Shown one piece after another: positions 24,751 to 33,259 of a DNA stretch of 51,201 nt; position 1 is the stretch's first letter, and each line of letters opens with the position of its first letter. The notes beneath the pieces are model-generated. The model had not been told where the DNA came from, ran no database searches, and saw nothing but the letters and a program-made list of their open reading frames with translations. Both the position numbers and the translations under genes were made by a program. Where the stretch lies: assembly GCA_017415555.1 (NCBI GenBank), contig JAFQGF010000047.1, forward strand, positions 1 through 51,201, given 5' to 3'. Source of the DNA: Akkermansia sp. Lineage in GTDB: Bacteria > Verrucomicrobiota > Verrucomicrobiia > Verrucomicrobiales > Akkermansiaceae.

Positions 24751-27000
24751 ATGACTACTGAAACAGAAACACCGGTGAATCCCTGGGTGGGATTTAAGGG
24801 CGGCGTATGGACAGAGTCCATCAACGTACGCGATTTCATTCAGCAGAACTACACCCCCTACGAGGGCGATGGTTCGTTCCTTGCAGGTCCTACAACCCGC
24901 ACCAATGACTTGTGGGATGAGGTGAAGGACCTCATGAAGAAAGAGATTGATGCCGGTGGTCTGCTTGATGCCGACACCGAGGTTGTATCCACCATCGTAT
25001 CCCACGCTCCCGGTTACATCGATAAGGAGAAGGAGCAGATTGTGGGTCTGCAGACAGATGCTCCGCTGAAGCGTGCTCTCATGCCCTTCGGCGGTCTTCG
25101 TATGGCACAGAAGGCTTTGGAATCCTACGGCTTGCAGATGTGCCCGCACACGGCTGAGTTCTTCGGTCGCATTCGCAAGACTCACAATGAGGGCGTGTTT
25201 GATGCCTACACCAGCGATATTCGTGCCGCTCGTTCTGCCGGTATCATCACCGGTCTGCCCGATGCCTATGGCCGTGGGCGCATCATCGGTGACTATCGCC
25301 GAGTTGCTCTCTATGGCACGGATAAGCTCATCGCTGCCCGCCGCAAGGATTTGAAGGAGCGCGAAGCCGGGGTGCTGACCGATTCCCTCATCCGCCTGCG
25401 TGAGGAAATGAACGAGCAGATTCGTGCTCTGGATGAACTTGCCCGCATGGGGCAGAGCTACGGCTGCGACCTGAGCCGCCCTGCTCAGAACTCCCGCGAG
25501 GCTGTGCAGTGGACCTACCTTGGCTACCTGGCTGCCGTGAAGGAGCAGAACGGCGCCGCTATGTCCCTGGGCCGCGTGTCTACTTTCCTGGATATCTACT
25601 TTGAGCGCGATCTTGCCAACGGCACCATCACGGAATCTGAGATTCAGGAGCTCATGGACCATTTTGTGATGAAGCTTCGTATGGTTCGCTTCATTCGTAC
25701 CCCCGAGTACAACAGCCTGTTCTCCGGCGACCCCACCTGGGTAACGGAATCCATCGGCGGTATGGGCGAGGACGGTCGCACACTGGTGACCCGCAGCTCC
25801 TTCCGTATGCTGCAGACTCTCTACAACCTGGGGCCTGCACCTGAGCCGAACCTCACCGTGCTGTGGGCACAGGGGCTGCCCGAGGGCTTCAAGAAGTTCT
25901 GCGCCAAGGTTTCCATCGAGACTTCCTCCGTGCAGTATGAGAACGATGACCTGATGCGCCCGTACTGGGGCGATGACTACGGCATTGCCTGCTGTGTGTC
26001 CGCCATGCGTATCGGCAAGCAGATGCAGTTCTTCGGCGCTCGCGCCAACCTGGCCAAGTGCCTCCTCTACGCCCTCAACGGCGGTATGGACGAGGTGAAG
26101 GGCAAGCAGGTGACTCCCGTAGCCCCGCGCTACGAGGGTGAGTACCTGGAGTACGACAAGGTGATGGAGCTCTTCAGCAATATGCAGGACTGGCTCGCCA
26201 AGACCTATGTGGATGCCCTCAATATCATCCACTACATGCACGACAAGTATTGCTACGAGCGCATTGAGATGGCTCTGCACGACCCCGAGATTCTGCGCAC
26301 GATGGCCTGCGGTATCGCCGGTCTGTCCGTGGCGGCTGACTCTCTGTCCGCCATTAAGTACGCCAAGGTGAAGGCTATCCGCAACGAGGAGGGGCTCATC
26401 GTGGACTTCGAGACCGAGGGCGAGTTCCCCTGCTACGGCAACAACGACCCGCGCGTGGACGACATCGCCTGCGACCTTGTTACCAACTTCATGAACAAGA
26501 TTCGCAAGCTGCACACCTACCGCGACTCTCTGCCCACGCAGTCCGTGCTTACCATTACCTCCAACGTGGTATACGGCAAGAAGACCGGCAACACTCCCGA
26601 CGGTCGCCGCGCCGGTGAGCCCTTCGCCCCGGGTGCCAACCCCATGCACGGCCGCGATAAGAACGGCTCTGTGGCTTCCATGCTCTCCGTGGCCAAGCTC
26701 AACTACGACGACAGCCAGGACGGTATCTCCTACACCTTCTCTATCGTACCCGGTGCGCTGGGCAAGGAGGACGAGGAGCGCCGCACCAAGCTTGTAAGCC
26801 TGCTGGATGCCTATTTCGCCGCCACCGGTCACCACATCAACGTGAACGTGTTGGAGCGCGAGACTCTCATCGATGCCATGGAGCACCCCGAGAAGTACCC
26901 GCAGCTTACCATCCGCGTGTCCGGCTACGCCGTGAACTTCATTAAGCTCACGCCCGAGCAGCAGCGCGAGGTAATCTCCCGTACGTTCCACACAAAGTAA
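24751..27000 (+). CDS. pflB: formate C-acetyltransferase (pyruvate formate-lyase)
   Basis: 749 residues, close to E. coli PflB. It converts pyruvate and CoA to acetyl-CoA and formate under anaerobic conditions using a glycyl radical. The catalytic cysteine pair is Cys414-Cys415 ([10 protein letters not shown]), and the radical glycine is Gly725 in RVSGYAVNF near the C-terminus. The start is [12 protein letters not shown], with no Shine-Dalgarno sequence. The activating enzyme gene follows after a 150-bp gap that holds a long hairpin. Codon use is strongly biased to C-ending codons in the second half, as expected for a highly expressed gene. Confidence 0.98.
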   Translation: MTTETETPVNPWVGFKGGVWTESINVRDFIQQNYTPYEGDGSFLAGPTTRTNDLWDEVKDLMKKEIDAGGLLDADTEVVSTIVSHAPGYIDKEKEQIVGLQTDAPLKRALMPFGGLRMAQKALESYGLQMCPHTAEFFGRIRKTHNEGVFDAYTSDIRAARSAGIITGLPDAYGRGRIIGDYRRVALYGTDKLIAARRKDLKEREAGVLTDSLIRLREEMNEQIRALDELARMGQSYGCDLSRPAQNSREAVQWTYLGYLAAVKEQNGAAMSLGRVSTFLDIYFERDLANGTITESEIQELMDHFVMKLRMVRFIRTPEYNSLFSGDPTWVTESIGGMGEDGRTLVTRSSFRMLQTLYNLGPAPEPNLTVLWAQGLPEGFKKFCAKVSIETSSVQYENDDLMRPYWGDDYGIACCVSAMRIGKQMQFFGARANLAKCLLYALNGGMDEVKGKQVTPVAPRYEGEYLEYDKVMELFSNMQDWLAKTYVDALNIIHYMHDKYCYERIEMALHDPEILRTMACGIAGLSVAADSLSAIKYAKVKAIRNEEGLIVDFETEGEFPCYGNNDPRVDDIACDLVTNFMNKIRKLHTYRDSLPTQSVLTITSNVVYGKKTGNTPDGRRAGEPFAPGANPMHGRDKNGSVASMLSVAKLNYDDSQDGISYTFSIVPGALGKEDEERRTKLVSLLDAYFAATGHHINVNVLERETLIDAMEHPEKYPQLTIRVSGYAVNFIKLTPEQQREVISRTFHTK

Positions 27001-27150
27001 AATACGAAGGACGAGGTACGAAGTACGAATTTTAAAATAAGGCTCGCTGTGAGCTCGCAGGGTTTTCGGCTCAGCCGTCCCCTGCGAGCGCAGCGAGCCG
27101 AACTTCAGACTTCGACCTTCGGAATTCGTCTTTCGTACTTTCAAAACTTT
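27001..27150 (+). repeat. long palindromic intergenic element between pflB and pflA
   Basis: Arms at 27041-27062 and 27080-27099 are almost perfectly complementary (GGCTCGCTG...GCTCGCAGGG), and a smaller hairpin CGGCT/AGCCG sits inside (27067-27077). Outside the core, TACGAA-rich segments (27003-27030 and about 27110-27140) are also roughly inverted. It resembles REP-type or MITE-derived palindromes. Its place inside a two-gene unit suggests an effect on mRNA stability or on the PflB:PflA ratio. The two ORFs that run through it lack coding features. Confidence 0.75.
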
Positions 27151-27909
27151 ATGCCGCTTTCCGCTTCCACCCCCTCTCCTCTTGGCCTTGTTCACTCGGT
27201 CGAGTCCTGTGGTACGGTAGATGGGCCGGGAGTGCGCTTTGTACTTTTTCTCAGCGGCTGCAGTCTGCGCTGCCGCTATTGCCATAACCCCGATACCTCC
27301 TTTGTGCGCCGCGGCAAGGAACGCTCTGCAGAGGATGTGCTCGAGGAAATCAGCCGCTATGCCGCCTTCATGAAGGCGGCGGGCGGTGGGGTGACTATCA
27401 GCGGGGGGGACCCGCTGTTCCAGCCGCACTTTACCCGCGCTATTCTGCGGGGCTGCAAAGAGCAGGGGCTACATACCTGCATCGATACCTCCGGCCATCT
27501 GGGCGTGAATGTTGATGACGCTATGCTGGCCGATATTGACCTGGTGCTGTTGGATATCAAAGCCTGGAATCCCGAGGTGTATCAATCTCTCGTGAAGCAG
27601 CCGCTCCAACCCACTCTCGATTTTGCTGAGCGTCTGGCTGCTGCCGGTAAGCCCGTGTGGCTGCGCTATGTGCTGGTACCCGGAATCACCGATAATCCGG
27701 CAGACGTCGAAAAGCTGGCTCGCTATGCTGCGGGACTCGGCAATGTACAGCGCGTGGATGTGCTGCCGTTCCACCAGATTGGCCGCTATAAATGGGAAGA
27801 ACTTGGTCTTGACTACACTCTTGCGGATGTCGAGCCCCCCGAGCAGGCTCTCACCGACTCCATCCGCTCCATTTTCCGCGCCAACGGCTTCGCTGATTGC
27901 ACGTATTGA
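27151..27909 (+). CDS. pflA: pyruvate formate-lyase activating enzyme (radical SAM)
   Basis: 252 residues from the ATG at 27151, which lies just after the palindromic element. The radical SAM cluster motif CSLRCRYC (Cys37, Cys41, Cys44) binds a 4Fe-4S cluster; reduced SAM cleavage then makes the glycyl radical on PflB. The upstream SVESCGTVDGPGVRFVLF block and downstream TISGGDPLFQPHF and DTSGH blocks are characteristic of PflA. It directly follows pflB. It is convergent with the AAA ATPase gene, with 18 bases between, and no terminator is visible there. Confidence 0.97.
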   Translation: MPLSASTPSPLGLVHSVESCGTVDGPGVRFVLFLSGCSLRCRYCHNPDTSFVRRGKERSAEDVLEEISRYAAFMKAAGGGVTISGGDPLFQPHFTRAILRGCKEQGLHTCIDTSGHLGVNVDDAMLADIDLVLLDIKAWNPEVYQSLVKQPLQPTLDFAERLAAAGKPVWLRYVLVPGITDNPADVEKLARYAAGLGNVQRVDVLPFHQIGRYKWEELGLDYTLADVEPPEQALTDSIRSIFRANGFADCTY

Positions 27910-27927
27910 AAAGCTTGCGCGTGAACT

Positions 27928-29316
27928 TTAGGAGAGGCTGGTCGTTGCCCTTTTATTTTCGCGTTTATACAGGGGGGGCTGCTGACTACTGCATATTTTA
28001 GCTATTTGCGAAATGCTGTAGAGAGGGATGTCCAGCAGGGTGGTTGTGGTTACTCCTTCTGTCGAAAGTTCTGAGAGCTTGTAGTCGTTCATCGAGCTGC
28101 GCACAGCAAGTTTGGGGGTGTAACGTCGACAGAAGTTTAGCAGGCTTTTGGCTTTCGTGTTGGTTTCGGCCTTGACTTCGACGGGGACAATGTTCATGCC
28201 GTTTTGAAAGATGAAATCAATTTCAGAACGGGAACTGTCTGATTGCCAATAGTGTGGGGAAATATCGCATTTTGCCCGCATTTCCTGCTGTACATATTGT
28301 TCGGTAAGTGCCCCCTTGAACTCGCGGAAAATGGCGTTTTTTTCCAGAATAACGGAGATATCCAATCCGGATTTTGCTCCCAGCAGGCCAACGTCGAGGA
28401 AATAGAGCTTGAAGGCGCCGTCTCTGTAGGCGGCTATGGGGAGTGCAGCTTCGTTAATGCGGTGTACTTGGTATATTAATCCTGCTCGTAGTAACCAATC
28501 CATGGCGTCTTCAAGATCTCTTGCACGCATATTTTTCTGTACGTCATTGTATACAAAACGTTTGTTCTCCTTTGCCAGTTGGTGTGGGACAGATTCCCAC
28601 AGCAGAGATACTTTTGCCGCCAGCAATTTGGGAACATGCTTGCTGAAGTCATTTGAATAGTTGGAGAGTATTTCGTTCTGTACTTCTCGGACTGCGTTAA
28701 AATCTTGTGTGTCAACGTAAGTTTTGACTGCCTCAGGCATACCACCGACATAGTAATATATTTTCAGCTGGTGCTCAAAGCGATTGGCAAACAGCTGTAT
28801 GCTTTTCCAATTGCATTGGTCGAGCATTTCTGTGTCTGTTTCGTAACCATTGGCATTCAGAAATTCGCGAAAACTCATAGGGTAGAGAGTCATCGTGTTG
28901 ACTTTACCAACAGGAAATCCTGTACCGTAGTGCTGCTGCACACCCAGCAGAGACCCGGCAGCCATGACGTGTAGTTCCGGTAAATCCTCACAGAAGTACT
29001 TAAGTGATGTAAGTGCGGCCGGACATTCCTGAATTTCGTCCAGTATCAACAGGGTTTTTCCGGGTGTTATCTTATGACGGACTTCTGCCTGCAGATGCAG
29101 CAGTAACTCCTCTATGTTGTAGTCGCTGGTTTCGAATATAGTCCTCATGCGTTCGTTGCGATCAAAGCGTATGTAGGCCACATGTTTGAAGTGCTTCTCT
29201 CCGAAATGCCGCATCAGCCAGGTCTTGCCTACCTGACGCGCTCCTAGCAGCAGCAATGGCTTGCGGCCTGGATTTTGATGCCATTTAAGCAACGCATTTT
29301 CGCTCTCTCGTTTCAT
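27928..29316 (-). CDS. AAA-family ATPase with DUF4143 C-terminal domain
   Basis: 462 residues. Walker A is GARQVGKTW at about 26-34 and Walker B is LLILDEIQECP at about 88-98; the sensor region AAGSLLGV follows. The C-terminal half matches the DUF4143 pattern, including a PD-(D/E)XK-like block seen as SEIDFIFQNGMNIVPVEVKAE. These are widespread, horizontally mobile ATPases of unresolved role in gut bacteria, sometimes linked to toxin-antitoxin or defence contexts. Unlike nearly every other gene here it has a strong Shine-Dalgarno sequence (AAGGAG) and a consensus TATAAT box, and its base composition is more AT-rich, all suggesting transfer. A tandem 33-bp repeat array sits immediately upstream. 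Confidence 0.9.
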   Translation of the reverse strand: MKRESENALLKWHQNPGRKPLLLLGARQVGKTWLMRHFGEKHFKHVAYIRFDRNERMRTIFETSDYNIEELLLHLQAEVRHKITPGKTLLILDEIQECPAALTSLKYFCEDLPELHVMAAGSLLGVQQHYGTGFPVGKVNTMTLYPMSFREFLNANGYETDTEMLDQCNWKSIQLFANRFEHQLKIYYYVGGMPEAVKTYVDTQDFNAVREVQNEILSNYSNDFSKHVPKLLAAKVSLLWESVPHQLAKENKRFVYNDVQKNMRARDLEDAMDWLLRAGLIYQVHRINEAALPIAAYRDGAFKLYFLDVGLLGAKSGLDISVILEKNAIFREFKGALTEQYVQQEMRAKCDISPHYWQSDSSRSEIDFIFQNGMNIVPVEVKAETNTKAKSLLNFCRRYTPKLAVRSSMNDYKLSELSTEGVTTTTLLDIPLYSISQIAKICSSQQPPLYKRENKRATTSLS

Positions 29317-29324
29317 ACAAAAAT

Positions 29325-29364
29325 CTCCTTTCCTGAATTATACTGAAAATTCAATCTATTGCAA
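29325..29364 (-). promoter_or_regulatory. promoter and Shine-Dalgarno of the AAA/DUF4143 gene
   Basis: On the minus strand TTGCAA (29364-29359) and TATAAT (29342-29337) are 16 bases apart. AAGGAG (29330-29325) lies 8 bases before the ATG at 29316. This is one of the few convincing Shine-Dalgarno sites in the window. Confidence 0.8.
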
Positions 29365-29373
29365 GCTTTTTAC

Positions 29374-29472
29374 ACGAAAATGTAGGGAATAATGGCACAA
29401 ACTTGAACGAAAATGTAGGGAATAATGGCCAAATCTTGCACGAAAACGGCAGGAAAGTGAGGGCTCAGACAT
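29374..29472. repeat. tandem repeat array, three units of 33 bp, upstream of the AAA ATPase gene
   Basis: Units begin at 29374, 29407 and 29440. The first 23 bases of units 1 and 2 are identical; unit 3 keeps ACGAAAA and a GGAAA core but is degenerate. The array starts ten bases upstream of the -35 box of the ATPase gene and lies between that gene and the divergent ankyrin operon. Since 33 is a multiple of three, a minus-strand frame reads through it as an 11-residue repeat (IIPYI), but that frame overlaps the ankyrin gene and has no coding signs. Confidence 0.85.
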
Positions 29473-29607
29473 TTTTGTTGTCGTCCTGTGAGGATGCCGT
29501 CATGGGTATAGCCATTGCCATTCAGATTTGTGCTACGGGATGACAATAAAAAATATCGAAAAGTGTCGAAAAAAAATCCACGAGAAACGCCTATACGGGT
29601 ATAGAGC

Positions 29608-31536
29608 ATGAAAAACACGAAATTAAGACACCTGATTCTTCTTTCTCTGGCGGTGGCTGTGCTGTCGGGCGCCTGTACCAGTGTGGAAAAGACACCTCCG
29701 GCACATTGGGAAATGATGCAACGCGCCGATAGGCCCGAGGTTGCTGCGTACAACGATGAAGAGCGTTTTCGACAGTTGCTGGTGGAGCACCCGGAGCTGG
29801 TGAACAGGATTGAGAACTACAGTGGCAGGTGCTATAAGACGGTGTTGCAAGCGGCCGCGATGACGGGGCAGGTGGAGAAGGTGAAGGCTTTGCTGGCCGC
29901 CGGCGCTCAGGTGAATTTGAGAGTTGACGGCGGATTCACGCCACTAATGTTTGCTGCGTGGTATGGGCATACGGAAGTAGTCAGAATCCTGCTGAATGCC
30001 GGTGCTGAGCCGGATGCAAGTTCTGCCCGGAAGAGACCGCCTACTCAGTATGTTCTGAAGGACGGAGAGTGGCCGCTGGCGGATGAAAGCACAGTGGGGA
30101 TGACTGCTCTGCATTTTGCTGCCGGACGTGGGCATGCAGAAATTGTGAGCCTTCTTGGTCGGGGCGGGGCTTCGCTCAATCTGGTGCCGGAAAAGGATAG
30201 TATTGCCTATTCTCCGCTGGAGCTGGCCGTGCTGTCCAAATCTCCCTCCACGGTAAAGGCTTTGCTGGCCGCAGGGGCGAACCCGAATGTGGAGATTCCC
30301 TTGTACCTGGCTGTGCGACTGCAGCAGCCGGAACTTGTGCGTCTTCTGCTGGCAGGGGGCGCCGTCCCGGACGGAGCGAAGAAAGATACCCCGCCTCCGC
30401 TTGTGCTGGCCGCCTCGGAGAATTCGCTCGGGCTCGTGAGGCAGTTACTCGCTGCCGGGGCAGATGTGAACGCCGCGAACCCGATTGATGGCGGCACGGC
30501 CTGGCACTATGCTCATATTTATGGTCATAAGGCGGTGGCAAAAGTGCTGCTGGCAGCGGGGGCTTCGACTGAATGGCCGGAGAAAGGGGCCAGACTGCTC
30601 TATATTGCATCGAAACTGGGGCGTATTGATATCGTGAAAGAGTTGCTTGCCCGCGGTGCAGATGTCAATGCAAAACTACCGGAAACAGAGGAGACACCCC
30701 TGATGGTGGCTGCTTTGAAAGGGCAGGTTGAGGTGGCGAAATTGCTCCTTTCTGTCGGGGCAAATCCCCGTGCCGAGAGTGCAGACGGGCATACAGCTCT
30801 GCATGCGGCTGCTCACCAGGGGCATTCTGAGATTGTAAAGATGTTGTTGGCCGCCGGGGCTGATGTGAATGCCGATAATGCTCCGGATGACTATACTCCG
30901 CTTTTGTATGCTTCCCGCGCCGGGCGCTCGGAGGTGGTGAAACTTCTGTTGGCCGCCGGGGCAGATATTGAGGCTGAGCTGGACAAGGATGGGCAGACTC
31001 CCCTTTGGCTGGCTGCTTTGAATGACCACGCTGACACGATACGCGTGCTCATGACCGCAGGCGCAGATTCCACTCACCCTTGCACATGGCTGGAGACGAC
31101 CCCTCTCATGGTGGCGGCACACCAGGCTAAACCGGCTGCCGTGAAGGCTTTACTGGAATGCGGTGCAGATGTCAATTTGGTGAATGTCAGGTCCTATTGG
31201 CGGGGAACCCCCGATCAATCTGCCCTGTCTCTTGCCTGTGATTGGGGTAGCGGTGGCGCCAGAGAACAACATGTGGAAATTGTGAAACTCCTGCTGGCCG
31301 CCGGTGCTGATACGGTACTATCTCCGGAACGCACTGCTGTGGACGACCAGCCGGTATATGGAGCGTTTATTAATGGACACACGACAGGGGATTTAACCCT
31401 GCTGCGCATGCTGCTGGAAGCCGGGGGGAGCCGAGGTATTGAGGCACCTCTGCGGGAAAAAGTGCAGAAAGTTTGGGAAGAGTCCCCATTCAGGGGAGCG
31501 GCCGAGGATATGATAATGCAATACACCAAACCTTGA
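29608..31536 (+). CDS. ankyrin-repeat lipoprotein
   Basis: 642 residues. The signal is MKNTKLRHLILLSLAVAVLSGAC with lipobox LSGAC, so the protein is probably anchored in the periplasm or outer membrane. From about residue 70 to the end it consists of about 15 ankyrin repeats, most ending in LLLAAGADVNA or a close variant. Ankyrin arrays bind proteins; the partner is unknown. Three small membrane-protein genes follow with gaps of 4, 11 and 13 bases, so the four are probably one operon. A second, larger ankyrin protein is at 40535-42763. A possible -10 (TATACG or TATAGA) is close to the start, but no good -35 was found. Confidence 0.88.
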   Translation: MKNTKLRHLILLSLAVAVLSGACTSVEKTPPAHWEMMQRADRPEVAAYNDEERFRQLLVEHPELVNRIENYSGRCYKTVLQAAAMTGQVEKVKALLAAGAQVNLRVDGGFTPLMFAAWYGHTEVVRILLNAGAEPDASSARKRPPTQYVLKDGEWPLADESTVGMTALHFAAGRGHAEIVSLLGRGGASLNLVPEKDSIAYSPLELAVLSKSPSTVKALLAAGANPNVEIPLYLAVRLQQPELVRLLLAGGAVPDGAKKDTPPPLVLAASENSLGLVRQLLAAGADVNAANPIDGGTAWHYAHIYGHKAVAKVLLAAGASTEWPEKGARLLYIASKLGRIDIVKELLARGADVNAKLPETEETPLMVAALKGQVEVAKLLLSVGANPRAESADGHTALHAAAHQGHSEIVKMLLAAGADVNADNAPDDYTPLLYASRAGRSEVVKLLLAAGADIEAELDKDGQTPLWLAALNDHADTIRVLMTAGADSTHPCTWLETTPLMVAAHQAKPAAVKALLECGADVNLVNVRSYWRGTPDQSALSLACDWGSGGAREQHVEIVKLLLAAGADTVLSPERTAVDDQPVYGAFINGHTTGDLTLLRMLLEAGGSRGIEAPLREKVQKVWEESPFRGAAEDMIMQYTKP

Positions 31537-31540
31537 TGCT

Positions 31541-31897
31541 ATGATGTATACTGGTTTCTGGACGTCGCTGTTGGTAGGCTGCCTCCTTGTCTTTACTGCC
31601 ATATACGGGGCATATTACCTGCTGGGGCGCAAGACTTGTACTCAGCCGCAAATTCTGCGAGCCTCAGCAGCTGTGCTGGCTGTGGCTCTGATGTGTGCCG
31701 TACTGGCTGAGTGCATTGAGGATGTGCCGGATAGCATCTCGGCTCCGGTTTCCCTGGTCATGGCACAGATGTATGGCAAGATGTTACTGGGGTTCAGCTC
31801 GGGACGTTCCTGGGCGGCGGCCGGGGTGTTTGTACTATTTCAACTGCTGATGTTTATCCCCTTGTTTTTTGTAATCTTTGGTGGTATTCTTCCGTAA
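31541..31897 (+). CDS. small membrane protein of the ankyrin operon
   Basis: 118 residues starting with two consecutive ATG codons, four bases after the ankyrin stop. Three hydrophobic segments (about 5-27, 40-62 and 88-112) with short loops; no motif or family recognised. Its close placement suggests it works with the ankyrin lipoprotein, which is inference. Confidence 0.7.
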   Translation: MMYTGFWTSLLVGCLLVFTAIYGAYYLLGRKTCTQPQILRASAAVLAVALMCAVLAECIEDVPDSISAPVSLVMAQMYGKMLLGFSSGRSWAAAGVFVLFQLLMFIPLFFVIFGGILP

Positions 31898-31908
31898 ACA
31901 ATATATGT

Positions 31909-32289
31909 ATGTTCTGGTTATTCCTTAGTTTGCTGATTATTGCTGCGTTGTCCTGGGGGGTGGAATTTTTGTGTTCGTGGGTTGTCTTTATCGTGCTCTC
32001 TCCGGCGCCAGCGGAGCGAAAGAACATCAACCTCGCCGCTCAGCGGACCGCTCTGGTGCTTCCGCTTTGTCTCGCGCTGGATTTTGCTGTGTCCTGCTTT
32101 CTGGGGGTACATACAATCGGGCTTCTTTCCTTGCTGTTGGTGGTGAGTCTGGTGCCCGTGGTTACTTATATTTTCCTCCGTCGATACGTCCGCTTTTCCA
32201 GGGGGAGAGCCTTCTGTGCAGCCGTGCTTCTGGAGGTGCTGAATGTCCTGTTGCTCACCGGCGGTACTTGTTTCAGTCTGATTGTATAA
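31909..32289 (+). CDS. small membrane protein of the ankyrin operon
   Basis: 126 residues, beginning 11 bases after the previous stop. Four hydrophobic segments, with a short charged loop APAERKNINLAAQR after the first pair and a basic loop RRYVRFSRGR. The N-terminus MFWLFLSLLIIAALSWGVEFL looks like a membrane anchor. No family is recognised. Confidence 0.65.
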   Translation: MFWLFLSLLIIAALSWGVEFLCSWVVFIVLSPAPAERKNINLAAQRTALVLPLCLALDFAVSCFLGVHTIGLLSLLLVVSLVPVVTYIFLRRYVRFSRGRAFCAAVLLEVLNVLLLTGGTCFSLIV

Positions 32290-32302
32290 AATGAAATGCT
32301 GA

Positions 32303-32782
32303 TTGGCAGCTGCGTTTGTATACCTCCTGTTACTGGGGCTTTTCACTTGGCTTCATTCGCTGTTCTTGGTGAGCGGTGCAGGGTGCATGTATGCCTTACT
32401 TGCAGCAGGCGGCGTTGCTGTTCTGCTGGCGGTGTGGGGCTTGCTCCGACATCCGGGCGGTCCGCTGTTATCTGTAGCGTTTCTTGCCGGAGTTGCCCTC
32501 TCTCTGTTTGCCTGGGCTCTGGCCGGAGAGCAGCTGGCCTCCCGTGTTGTTCATGTTTCTCCGCCGGATATAACGGTGTACGTCTATGCAACGGATGATG
32601 GCGGGCTCTGTTACAGCCTGGCAGAACCACCACCCGACAGGCGGGGGCAAGCCGTATCGTTTTCTCCACATTTCCCCCATCGTTTCCCCATGCTGGCGCT
32701 CTTCGGTGGCCTCTGCTTTGTGACCAGCGCCTTCGGGTGTCGCCAATACCGGAAATGGGCAGAGTTAGTGCATATGAAATAA
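32303..32782 (+). CDS. small membrane protein of the ankyrin operon, start uncertain
   Basis: 159 residues if it begins at the TTG at 32303, 13 bases after the previous stop; an ATG inside the frame (residue 28) would remove the first membrane segment. Three N-terminal hydrophobic segments are followed by an exposed region with PPDITVYVYATDDG and DRRGQAVSFSP, then one more membrane segment and a short tail. A short ATG-AAA-TGC-TGA reading just upstream may allow coupled initiation. The start codon is the weakest part of the call. Confidence 0.55.
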   Translation: MAAAFVYLLLLGLFTWLHSLFLVSGAGCMYALLAAGGVAVLLAVWGLLRHPGGPLLSVAFLAGVALSLFAWALAGEQLASRVVHVSPPDITVYVYATDDGGLCYSLAEPPPDRRGQAVSFSPHFPHRFPMLALFGGLCFVTSAFGCRQYRKWAELVHMK

Positions 32783-32793
32783 GTTGTTCGTTG

Positions 32794-33179
32794 AATTGAA
32801 ATTGGACGGGGTGTTGCGAGCCGTCAGGCGAGCCTAATTAAGAGCCTCGCCGCATGGCGAGGCGGGATAAAGTAGCCACGGTGTGGAGTGAGCAACGCGA
32901 ACGAAACCCGTGGGAATAGCGAAAAAAACAAACCGAACCCCACCGGATGGTGGGGTGGCATAAAGCGATGCTAAACATTGAAGCATGGGCATTTCCGTCT
33001 TCGCACTTCGTGCTACGCCGTGACAGGATGCCACCCCTCCTTGCGTCGGGGTTCCCATATTTATACGTCTCCACCCCAGGGCTGAAGCCCTGGGCTACCA
33101 TATGCCGCCTCGCCGTTCGGCGAGGCTCTCAATTAGGCTCGCCTGCGGCTCGCATGTCAGTTCGCCCAATTTCAATTTG
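32794..33179. mobile_element. non-coding palindromic element with inverted terminal repeats, copy 1
   Basis: The gene-free stretch 32783-33259 is mostly this element. Its left end (32794-32876) and right end (33098-33179) are inverted copies of about 80 bases, both containing GAGCC..AGGCGAGCCTAATT and a GCCTCGCC/GGCGAGGC hairpin. Nested inside are a CCCCACC/GGTGGGG hairpin and inverted ATGCCACCCC/GGGTGGCAT segments, so the whole could fold as one long imperfect cruciform. No transposase is present. Short ORFs across it have no coding signs. A second copy lies at 40163-40510. It looks like a MITE or a structured repeat family. Confidence 0.8.
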
Positions 33180-33259
33180 TAGAGCCGATTGTCAACAACG
33201 CCATCGCCTCCGAAATCGTGTAAACAATCGGAGTCTATATCATTATCGGCCGTGTGGGC

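Noticed and set aside
24727..27429. 900-codon minus-strand ORF opposite pflB
   Set aside because: It is a long open antisense frame produced by the strong codon bias of pflB and has no recognisable domain.
29471..29560. imperfect inverted repeat (TGTCGTCCTGT / ACGGGATGACA) upstream of the ankyrin operon as a mobile element
   Set aside because: Arms have several mismatches and no second copy was seen in the window, so it is too weak to annotate alone.
29370..29753. minus-strand ORF with an 11-residue repeat (IIPYI) over the tandem array
   Set aside because: It overlaps the ankyrin gene start and its control region, and the peptide repeat follows simply from a 33-bp DNA repeat being a multiple of three.
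33185..33231. CCGATTGT/ACAATCGG inverted repeat as terminator of the FMN reductase gene
   Set aside because: The 31-base loop is long and no T-tract follows, so it is not convincing as a terminator.
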